Shown: piece by piece, positions 32,746 to 43,400 of the stretch
Layout: each line of letters starts with the position of its first letter
How positions within the stretch are numbered: position 1 is the stretch's first letter
NCBI RefSeq assembly: GCF_963675165.1
Contig: NC_087385.1
Location: forward strand, 3,286,501 to 3,350,500
DNA: 64,000 bases
Direction of reading: 5' to 3'
From: Halichondria panicea
Lineage: Eukaryota > Porifera > Demospongiae > Suberitida > Halichondriidae
The notes under the pieces: generated by a model
What the model saw: only the letters and a program-made list of their open reading frames with translations
What the model was told of the DNA's origin: nothing
Databases searched by the model: none
Translations under genes and position numbers: made by a program

Positions 32746-32780
32746 ACTAAAAACACCCGTTGCCGACCCCTCGGAATAAC

Positions 32781-33937
32781 CATTATTCAAGCTCTATTTA
32801 CCGTTGCAACTATCTTCTTCATTGAATTTAGGTAAGTTTAATCTTGTATTGTACACATTTATCCCTTTTTCTCTGAAATGATTAATGTTTAGGTCGTATA
32901 CTTCAATATGCTTGTTGGTAAATCATGTGGTATCACCCCAAGCCAAAGAAAATTAGTCATACATCAGCTGGTAGAATTTAGTGCTAGAAAAAAGTTGAAT
33001 TAAAGAGCACCACTAAAGATCCCTTTTTTGGGAATACGCTAAGCGTTACAGAAATTTTAATTTTAGGCATACATTCCCTTATGATTGGTGATCACCCCAA
33101 GAGCATTAGTTTTGGATCAGGTGGATGTATAGCTTTTGTGTGCATGAATGTGTAGTCACCTATTTTTACCTCATAATTGTTATTGGCCCGGTAGTAGATT
33201 GTGGTGAAGGGCCTGTAGGCCCGAGATATTTAACTACTACAAATGCTGTTTCATCTATATTTTATATAGCAATACCTCGCAAGCCATGAGTACGCTGAAG
33301 AAAAGAAGACAGAAGAATACCCCTCCTCTCTACACCCCTACACGTCACCGCCCTCGTAAATGTTATCGGCTGTTCCGGCTATATATACACCCTTGTATAC
33401 CTCACCAGCTTCTCTCCATCTAAGACTGTCTGATTAGAGTGCTAAACTAATCATAATTATAGCTGTAATAATCATTTTTATCGTGTAAGTTTTTGTTAAT
33501 GTTGTTCGGTTTGATCCCACTCGTTTTACACTTAGAAAGCAACTAGCAGTGCTGTGGAGTGTTTTGCTGTCTCCAAGTGTATGTAATTATACTTAATGAA
33601 TTGGAAATTGAAATGTATGCTCACCAGCCTAGTATATATAGAAACTTCGTACAATTGATTCATCAAAAGTGAAAACAATTATTAAGAAAGTTACATGGTG
33701 TATTATGTATCTTGTCGTGTGAATGATCATGGTTATTGCCTCAAACTAGTGGACTTCTTGATGGTTTTCTTTTTCGTTGGCAGCAAAAGAGAAGCCTCTG
33801 ACAGTCACAAATACATTCACAATTTCAGGGAACTAAGCATCCTCTGATGATTTTATATCTACTGGGAAACAAGTATCCAATACCACTAGCTCTGCACATT
33901 CTTCTTACTATTACCATGTACCGATGCACTGTTGATT
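32781..33937. other. Gene-free stretch
   Basis: No domain recognised. A small basic ORF at about 33286-33423 is not supported by splicing or homology. GGCCCGGTAGTAGATTGTGG near 33185 recurs near 51405, a dispersed repeat. Confidence 0.35.
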
Positions 33938-33939
33938 TA

Positions 33940-34083
33940 GTCTCGAATACCCGCCTCAACCTAAAAGCTTGAAGCTTTTAGGTAGTCTGGCCCCAGACCA
34001 CTCCCTTGCACGTGATCTGACATGTCCCCGGGAGGAGTCTGGCCTCGAGACTAGCTTTTAGGTTGAGGCGGGTATTCGAGACT
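33940..34083. mobile_element. 144-bp TA-flanked palindromic MITE
   Basis: TIR GTCTCGAATACCCGCCTCAA CCTAAAAGCT with a perfect mirror at the right end and TA at 33938-33939 and 34084-34085. The short centre contains CTGGCCCCAGACCACTCCC. Confidence 0.85.
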
Positions 34084-34371
34084 ACTGTTGATTGTGTCTC
34101 TTTCCCTCTTTATGCAATGTCATTTGAGGCAAGAAAAGAAGACAAGAAAGCGAGGCGCGGATGTTTTCCGAGGCCCACTTCCGTTTCCAATCCCTCTCTC
34201 CTACATCTATGGTGGTTCCAAAAGAACGGCGGCTGATTCATGAGACTAATCAGAGGCTAGGCAGAGCAGTCTCTGTGTCTCGGTTTAGAGTCAAGTCAGG
34301 TGTGGAAACCACTCCCGTTCTGAGTAAAAATAATTGATTGTCTATCGGCACAGCTTTGTATCAGTTTCAGG

Positions 34372-34482
34372 ATGTTCACAGCAAAACAGGTATCTGTGGA
34401 TCATAAAGATTTGATCCACGATGTCTCCTATGACTTCTATGGCAAGAGAATGGCAACGTGCTCTAGTGATCAAAGTGTAAAG
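34372..34482 (+). CDS. SEH1: SEH1 exon 1
   Basis: 37 codons from ATG to GVK-type end SDQSVK, phase 0, donor AAG|GTCAGC. It encodes the first WD40 strand set ([20 protein letters not shown]). A TTTCAG directly before G-ATG may be the acceptor of an untranslated first exon. Confidence 0.95.
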
Positions 34483-37400
34483 GTCAGCTAGCTATCTTAT
34501 TACAGCGCCACCCAATATACAAGCGCCAGGTAAATATTTTCCTGCCGCTTAAATCGAGGCTATACATCTAATTGATGCAGCTATGTATTACTTCTTTTAC
34601 GTTTTATCGCTAAGTACCACGTACCTTATTTGGGCGGAGTCCAACAAACACTGCGCTCATGGTTTGGTATCAGTTCATATAGCAGTTCTGTTCCACATTT
34701 GCGGCCCTATCAGATTGGTGGGAAACCTTACAGCTCAATTTACCTGACAAGGCGGGCTGGACTGTATTTCTCCAGAGAATGCAGAAACAGCTCCTGCTGG
34801 ATATCTAGGCTACTAGAAAAGAAGCATAATCTATCTAAGTAGCATCTATGAATGAAGCTTAAACAGTAGCATCTTTGTATTAATTTATTAATAGGACTTG
34901 TCTTTGTTTTAGTTTTGTTGTGCTACCAATAAGGACAAAACCTGTGTTATGTGTGACAGTGCCTTCTTTGGTCATCGAAAAGCTTGTAATCTTATAGCTG
35001 GTTGTACTTCTCCTTGTACTAGATGTCTAACTATTATGAAAAAGTTTATTTCTGCGACTGCCTGCACTAAATCTTGTATTACAGGCTATTTAAGGTTACG
35101 GTATACTGTTCCACCCACGCTCAAATTTGCGTGGGTGTTCAATGCAGTACACTAGTAAAATGGCTCTCATCTGGCAATGGTCACTTGGTGTCAATTCTAA
35201 GCACCAGGAAACCCCTCCTTACCGTATAGTCTGCTGTTTCTTATTATACAAATAAAGGGGCAGGGTGACTCGAAGAGTTTTTCCCAAGAGAGTAAGTTGA
35301 AACAAAGTTACGGCCATTTCTAGCTGTTTTTGTAGGCTAATATGGCGACTGTAGAGTAGTAACAAGGATATATTTTTTGCTGTAAGGTCTCTATGAACAA
35401 GATCTCTTCGAGTCGCCCTCCAGTAAGTCTTTAGGCATCAAATAGTGGTCAGAAAGACAACCTGGAAGCTATGCAGTCAACAAAACTTGACGCTAAATTT
35501 TCAGTTTTTTCTAGCTGACCTCAGACCTTTTCATTGATAATCATTGCTAGTTACAAAAATAATGTAGTGATGAGAAATAAAGAAAATAAATATCTTATGA
35601 ATTATTCATGAGCAATTAGTATACCGTAACCTTATAAGAGTTCTGAGGTCTTTCTTGAATTCCAAAACAACTAGACAATAGCATCCCAAAGAGTTAATTA
35701 TTTCTTTATGTAGCACCCTTGAGCCATGCGGTTGTCAGCCACTTGAGATTAAACAATATTCATACTCTGTCTCAAACCAGTGGAACGAAACTGCTACATG
35801 TACTGCTACACAACCCAGAGCGTAGCGTTGGTTGGACTCCGCCCAACTACACGTACCCGTGTTGCTGGAAAATCACATTACTTTTTGTGGCGCTGTATGG
35901 GTATGCAAAATTTATTAGCGCTAACTCGACATTAGAAAGAACGCCTGGTCAGGTTCCAATATAAAATTCGTGTATAATGTTCCTCAAATTTCGTCGACCG
36001 ATAATTACAGTATAGTACAGGATGTTCACTCCTGTAATAAGTCATGAATACATAATCACGTGAACCTACCATAATGAATGATACCGTGTATAGTAGTGGG
36101 TTAGTTTATTTCCGGGGTTCAAAACATTGGTTACGGTCAACCGTTTGCTCATTATTCATGAGCTAGATCTAGTGATATTTTCCAGCTAGAATGAGCTGGA
36201 AGTCCAGCTGTAACGCAGTAGTCATTTCATGGCTTGAATAGACATTTTTACTATAAAGCTTAGGTACAGTCTACTGTAGCTTCACTATATGCAGGGCGGG
36301 TCGAAGAGATATTTCGAAAAAAGGTTACTGAAAGCTCGCAAGAGGCTGTTTTCCTTGGCTCTGGCCGCCATTTTAAGTGGAGTTAGTTATAGTTGTGACA
36401 CATGTCTACATATTATTATTTTGTGAGAGTTTGTTGGCCTGGAAAGAAAAAACGCTTCGACCCGCCTTCCAGAACGGTAAGAAGCATCATATAAGAGCAA
36501 AAACACAGAGCTAGAAGTGTTTTTGGAAGTTTAAAATGACTGCTAGTTTTGTTATGTTTCTAGTAACTTGATGATCGCTCAGGGATTCCACTGGAAAATG
36601 TTTTGAAGACTGATACTTGTCATACAGGATGATACGTATAGTACACCAATATAATTATTTATCATGTGTGTGCTGCAAATTTTTATTATGGCATTTATAG
36701 TTTCACAAAAATAGTTATAATAAAATTATGTATATTCATGAGCAAACTGTTTACCGCAACCTTAAGAATCATTTTTAAGTCAGTTTGTGGGTGCGTGGTG
36801 CACTGCAGGGTCAAATCTTTGTGCGGTATTCTGCCACTAATAATCATATTCACTGCTGCTTTGGTCGTGTTGGTCATGTACATGTACCGTATAGCATTCG
36901 TGGTTGAGCACTCTCTAGTAGGCCTTGACCAATATTATTGTGCTAGTTGGTGCGGTGGAGCATTGAGCATTGTGCCAGCCTATACAATATGCCAGCCTAT
37001 AATAATAGGCAAAAATATTTTCGCGTGTATTAATTTCTGCTATTTCTGCGAATGAGAGTAAAATCGCAAAAATTAGTACTCGCAAATAATTGGCCGCCCT
37101 CTTGTTTAATGTGTCCAGATCGACATTTCACAAATATTATACCGTACTTAACCGTCGAACCGCCCATATCAAATAACTGCCCACCCCCTACTTTTGCCTG
37201 AAAGTCCTGTAGAGGCCCAGGGAGGTACGACATCCGCGTGTCTTTAACACACACATTCCGAACTTTGACCTAAGGAATGTGTGTCAAAACGTTTCCTTTG
37301 ACACACGGATGTCGTACCTCCTCTGGTAGAGGCCTATTTGCAATCGTAGACGCGCCCACTATTGCGCATGCCTATAATTGTGTAAAGGTCAACAGGATGC

Positions 37401-40400
37401 ATGATTTTTATTTGAGATAGCTAGCTAGAGATAGAGCTAGACTAATAAGAGTAGATAGAGCTAGATTGCTAGCTCAGAAACAATGACTTTAACTATATAG
37501 TTGTACAAGTTTGTTGGATCTATTCTAGAACAGACATCAAGCGTTCAAGATTACACTGTTTCCCTCTGAACACCAGATTAGAACACATGGTCTACAGCCC
37601 TATTCCTCTTGTGGCAGAGTGTCTTCTTTCTCATCATTCTTGCATACATGTATCCTTTTAAGTCTGTTATCTGTATGTACATATGTACGTGTTGTTGATC
37701 TACTGACAGTGTTAATTGAGTTAGGTGGGCGCTTGCAAGGTTCAGTGCCACATAATCAAATATCCGCCCACCCCTTGTTTAGCCTATCAAAACATAATAT
37801 TATGGGCGATTCGACGGTTAAGTATGGTACCAGCAAAATGTGCAAAACTGTAAAAACGCAAACAAATCTACGTGTGAAAATATGTCACCTTAAGGTATTA
37901 TAATAGGCAATAATTATTTTTACCAAATTTTGGTAGAAAGTATGATTTTATAGAAGCACTGTAACCTCAATAGCATGAGTAATGCTAATACTGAGTATAA
38001 TACGTATGGAAGGTGCTATAGTAGTACTACTAGATCAACTTTTTCTAAGATTTCTTTCACCAATAATATAGTTCCTTAGAAGATTATGTAAAAGCGTCTG
38101 TGATGTTGCAGTATAATGATTTTTATTGAGACTAACGGGTAATAATTAAGTACAATGCATGAGACTTGGAGACTAGACTAATAGGCAACATTTTGAGCAT
38201 AATTTTAATTGGGCAAGTCTTCTTCTCTAGTCACTTCGTGGATACTATTTTCGTTGCGGCTTGCACTGCAGTTAAAGGTAGGTCACGTGGGTAAAATATT
38301 CGTGATCAGACTGCCAACCACGAAAACCGCAAGTATTTTGTCCCCCGGAAATTACCAGCTATACGGTATGTCCTGTATACATGTGTGAACGTGACTACCG
38401 TATAGCATGTATATTTTGAGGGTATAAAATGTTTGCGGTTTTTGCTGATCAAATATGTACCGCGAACATTTATACCCATGAATTAATATCGCATGCACGC
38501 ATGTAGCCTCCTTCACAAGGCCTCAACAAGGAGGCCTGCTACTGACTGCTATATAGCGCATGCGCAAAATTATTGGACAATTTCCCCATAAAGTTTCCCA
38601 TTAAACAGAAATTAAGAGAATACCGTTAGACTAGTGATCCCTTCTAGTGGTGGCTATCTCAAGAACCGTTCACTTTCAGCCAAAAATTCTTTTACCATGT
38701 AATAGTAGACAGTTTGAAATGTCTTTGTAAAAGAACAAGACGTGTAGCATAGAAAAGATTGAAAGTGATGATTTCAAAATGCTGCTGGGCGAGGCCAGAT
38801 GAGACCCCAGATGTGATATCACAGTCAATTACCGTATTACTAGAATATTGTGCTGGTGAAAAACCTTTGCAAATGAGCCAAATCAACAGAAAATTTAACC
38901 CTTTGCGATCTAACTATTGCCTTCTGGCAAGGATCGTGTGTATATATATTTACTAGTTAAGTTTTGCTGATTTTATTGTTGCGAATTGATCGTCCATCGC
39001 AAACTTCGCAAATTAATGTTTGATGCTCGCAAAACATTCTAGTAATACGATAGTGCTTATTAAATTCCTTGCTGCTTTATAGGAAGGACTATTATATTGC
39101 AAAGCATGCAGAATAGCAAACCATTTAGTTGTAGACTGTTGAAGCTGACTGAAAATTTGTACCAGTGCACATCGTAATGTGCGTTGCTAGCTAGGATCAC
39201 ACAAAAAACAAAAACGGTTTAGCCTTTTGTTTAGAAAAACATTTGACCTATTTTTCAGCAAAATTTTCTGGTGATTAGCCTCGCTCCTGATAATGCACTG
39301 TGGTCATAATTATGACATACAGAAAGTTGTCCTCTGGAGAGAGGATAAATATACCAACTCATATTTACTGCCTCCTAATTGTTTATAGCACTCCTCATTA
39401 GTCCTTATTACTTCATTTAGCAGCAGCTTGCTCATTGAACAGCTGCGGATGATTTTCTAGTATCTAATGACTAGTTGTCCATGAGCCCTCAGACACTTGT
39501 AATACCCTCATCACATGCACAGTGCCTTTGAGCATCTAAACCCCATAGACACGTCTAATTAACTCACTTAGATATAGTGCACATGCACAAACCTTGCCCT
39601 AGAGGCTTGACTACAGTACAATTACTCGACAACGGGATAGTAGGTATACTAAGTAAATTGTAGGTATACAGTAGACTCTCGTTAATTCGGTCACCCTTGG
39701 GACATTGCAGCGGAATAGCATGGTGCACATGGTGTATTTCAGAAAATAGCCTCGGCTAAAAGAACGACCTTACCTCGAATCTAATGACGGTTCTGTCTCA
39801 AGATAATGAATCATTCTGCTCTCTATTTAAGTGTATGTTCCAAACCATACCCAAAACGTCATATCCGTCCGTTAAAATTACAACCTAGTTTGGAGCAGCC
39901 AGTACTGTCTAGTATACGGAATAGCGAGTAGCCGCATTTCAGGGTGAGTTTTATGCAGTAAACATCTAGCTAGCAATTCATGACAAACCAAATGGCCGAT
40001 ATATCGAGGTGGCCTTATTTCAGAGAGCCGGAATAGCGAGAGTCGATCTACTGTACTAACCGTTAGTATACCGTACAGCGAGAAAATTTCGCGTTTTTCG
40101 AGGGCAGACAGAAGACGTAAAAATTTAAACTGGGATAAACTCCCTCGCACCGGTATTTCACAGGCAAAGCTATTGGTGGGTGTGGTTTCCTGGCATTGAA
40201 ACGTGATTATTAGAAAATGTCTGCTGAGGGCTCTGCATGGAGCCAAATAGTGAACATTTCCACTATATACGGTACTTCCTTTGAGGCACGTTTCCCATGT
40301 ATTTCCCGTGTAGATCTGAGCATAGATTGAATAGGGAGAGGGATTGGAAACGGAAGTAGCGTCACGTGACATTTTACATTGAATTTGCAGCATGGCACCA

Positions 40401-43400
40401 GAGAGCCTTTGATGTCTTTTGTGAAGAGAGCTAGAGGTACAAAACACGCTATGAGATCTTTATGTACCTAGAATACTTCTAATAATAGCTAAGACTGTGC
40501 AACTCATCGGTGTACTCTGTCCCATAATGGTCTCAAGTGTCAGTTGGAAGTGCAAGTTTAGTACAAATGTAGTATAATCTAGCAGACAAGATTTTACCAA
40601 CGTTAGATACACAGCCTCGATTAAACCCCGGCGTAACGCGGATAATTCGAGGTAACTTCCGTTTCTAATCCCTATTCAATCTATGATCTGAGCAACTTGT
40701 GTAAGGTCCTATTAGGACATGCAAAAGTCAATTTGTAGTTTCTCAGGCTATTATAGCAAGCAGATTGAAGCTTTTGATAAATTATTAAGGATAATGATTT
40801 CAATTGAAAACACACCCCCAACTTTCTCAATAAGCGGAAGTGCATAATTAGTCATATTTTTATATTCATGACCAGAAAACCATACAAATATCTTTCTTTT
40901 ATTGCCTCTAATTTGAGGTCACGTGATATTTAAATTTTGTAAATCAGTAGCGCGAGGGCCTGAGAAACTACAAATTGACTTTGCATGGCCGTTAATAAAA
41001 TAAAACAATTACAGCTGTAATGAGATTTTTGTGAGTGGTCATGACTACTGAAAGCACGTTGGTCACTCATCATAATGTTTTATGGAGGAATGTGCATGCA
41101 CGGATAAAGAATAAAAGATATGCGGAAACTTACAGAGCTATCCTTGCTCTCCACACTCGGCTAGCCTAGTGACACTAGAAAGGAGAATGAGTCGAAGCAA
41201 TAAATGAGCCATAAACCTGATTCCTCTGTCTTGATGCAGCATGCATAGCGTTTAGCTACTACAACCCATAAATATCAGGAGATATTACACACAAGAAATA
41301 AACGCACAAGAATACAACAGGTAGATAAAAGTGCTGACTCAGCGGGTTGGATGTGTTTGAATATATATATATATATATACTGTAGATCACATAGGGGCAC
41401 GTGACCATGCGACCTCAGTTCTAACTAGAATTTGACTTGACTGCCACCATAATTATAATTATGTTTTTTCGTTCTTTCCAGCGAGACACTAGTCTCGCTG
41501 GAAAGAACGCATGTTAGTGTGCATCAAATTAAGCTTTTAATACAGGTTTTTGATCTTCATGAAGATGGTCAGTGGCAGTGCACAGCCACATGGAAGGTAG
41601 TAAATCACGTTCAACAATAATTATAAGTTAGTTGTGTAATCCCCTGCTACAGTGCCATTCAGGGTCAGTGTGGAAAGTGTCGTGGGCGCATCCTGAATTT
41701 GGCCAAGTGTTGGCCACGTGCTCCTTTGATCGCACTGTCGCTATCTGGGAAGAGCAAGGTTAGTACCGTATATGTTCTAATTTATCTGACAACAAAAAAT
41801 AATTATTTTGGAAATTGTCCTGGTATAACGTATAATTCAAACATATTTTTATAGAGCATGTGAAGTGTCCGGAATGATTAGAACAAGCATGCTGCATGCG
41901 AGCTAGATAAGTTTAATAGAACAGTGTGCGACTGAATAGTTGCACTATAGTAACTCAACTTTTCATTAATAATTATTAAAGCACCAGAGTGTCCGTTGTG
42001 TTATAACAACGAAAACTGCCCAGAAGAGTGAAGTGCTCCGATAAAATAATTAGAAGATAATTATACGGGGTGCAGCTGGCTCCTAGGAACAAGCTCTCAA
42101 CTTTCAATATATTTTACAGTTACAGAGAAAAAATCTCCACTAGCGACCTCATCTGACACTCATTGGGTAAGTAGCTCTGTTTTCAACTTGATTCATGTAT
42201 AGTTATTAATTCGTATAGGTTAAGCGGGCCAGCTTGGTGGACAGCAGAACTGAGGTCAATGATGTGAAATTTGCTCCCAGAAATTTAGGACTTCAACTGG
42301 TGAGAAATGCTGAGTTAATCTGTGTCTGAATGCTATTGTTGAAATATCAGGCTACATGCTCTACTGATGGGCAACTACGCATATATGAAGCTCCTGATGT
42401 CATGAACCTCAGCCAGTGGTCGTTAATGGTAATGTCATCTACACGGTGTTTTTCACTAGTACATGCATGTATACTTGTATGTATTACTTTCAGATTTAGT
42501 TTGAGAGCGTACACAGAGCGTACCCGCATGTTGTCAGTGTTCAGTGTAGCAGAGTGCTTTGAGCGGAATATTGCACATGTACGTTTTGACTTTAAAAAAG
42601 GTTGTCACACTTTTCTTCTGCTATTATTGTGCATGTTTCCTATTCTGATACACTGGAGCATAATAGAAGGCAAGCACACGCTGTTTCAGCCGCCTTTTCT
42701 AGGGAGAGTCCGTCTGAGCACATTAGTCCAGAGGTCATTGCACAATGGATGTTAATTGTCATTACGTCAGTATCAAATCAGAACGCATGCAAAAGGTCAA
42801 CAGCTATGAATTTTTGTTTGGCTTGCCTCCAAGAATGTTGCTAAAAGAATAAACGAGTGTTGCAAGCGTGTGCTTGATAGTGCATACTGATCGTCTTAAA
42901 TGGCCTGTAGCTGAACAGTAGCCTCGAGACCAGTCGTTCGTTATCTGAAAGAACGCCTGGTCAAGTTCTAATGTGCAACTTGTCTAGCTGAGTCAGCGTT
43001 TTATAGCATCATAATGATATTCATGGGTAATACACCTTGGGCGGACCTTGTGCGGGCAATTACCGGTCCAAGAAATTCCTGGACCATAGAACGAGTGCTA
43101 CATTAGAACTTGACCAGGCGTTCTTTCAGATAACGAACGGAGTTGAGTGATCGCTAGTTGAGTCTTCGATAGTTGACGACCTTTGACCTATGAGATGGGT
43201 GTGGTTTGTTGGTAACCGCAGCTAGCTACCTAGTCTAGCTAGCGAGACCATGTACCATAATGAGAAGCAGCTTGCAAGATCAAGAATAGCTAGCTGGCTA
43301 GCCACTGAAGTGAAGTAAGAAGAGTTTAACTATAGTGAACCTGTAGATCTATCTCACCTGGTATTCATTGTGCAACCTGTACACATCGTCATCAGTCAAA

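Larger units (their letters stand above)
28607..32774. mobile_element. TIR element carrying a ULP1-PHD gene
   Basis: The ends are CCGAGGGGCCGGCAACGAGG at the left and the complement of CCGAGGGGTCGGCAACGGG at the right, flanked by an exact 6-bp duplication AATAAC (28601-28606, 32775-32780). Subterminal GAAATC hexamers occur about 6 times at the left (28627-28706) and 16 times at the right (32533-32739), all in the same orientation, and GAAATCTCGTACA is present at both ends. The only gene is the ULP1-PHD gene at 31480-32508. Without the nested 28706-31330 insertion the element would be about 1.5 kb. No classical transposase is visible. Confidence 0.75.
28349..34211. mobile_element. Outer TIR pair enclosing the ULP1-PHD region
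   Basis: The left end CATAGATGTAGGAGAGAGGG-ATTGGAAACGGAAGT and the right end (complement) match over about 35 bp, and AACATCCGCGCCTCGCTT is shared just inside both. This is either one 5.9-kb composite element or the ends of two related insertions. The flanking 7-mers (GTATATG and GTGGTTC) do not match, so a single transposition event is not proven. Confidence 0.55.

Noticed and set aside
33286-33423. 45-codon basic ORF starting MSTLKKRRQKN
   Set aside because: Protein-like composition but too short, with no splice sites or homology that I can name.
39878-40447. 189-residue minus-strand ORF
   Set aside because: It crosses two independent transposon borders (40053 and 40321), so it is chance.
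41360-41382. (TA)n, also (TG)n near 18547, ATTT repeats near 28560 and poly-C near 63191
   Set aside because: Ordinary simple repeats without further signal.
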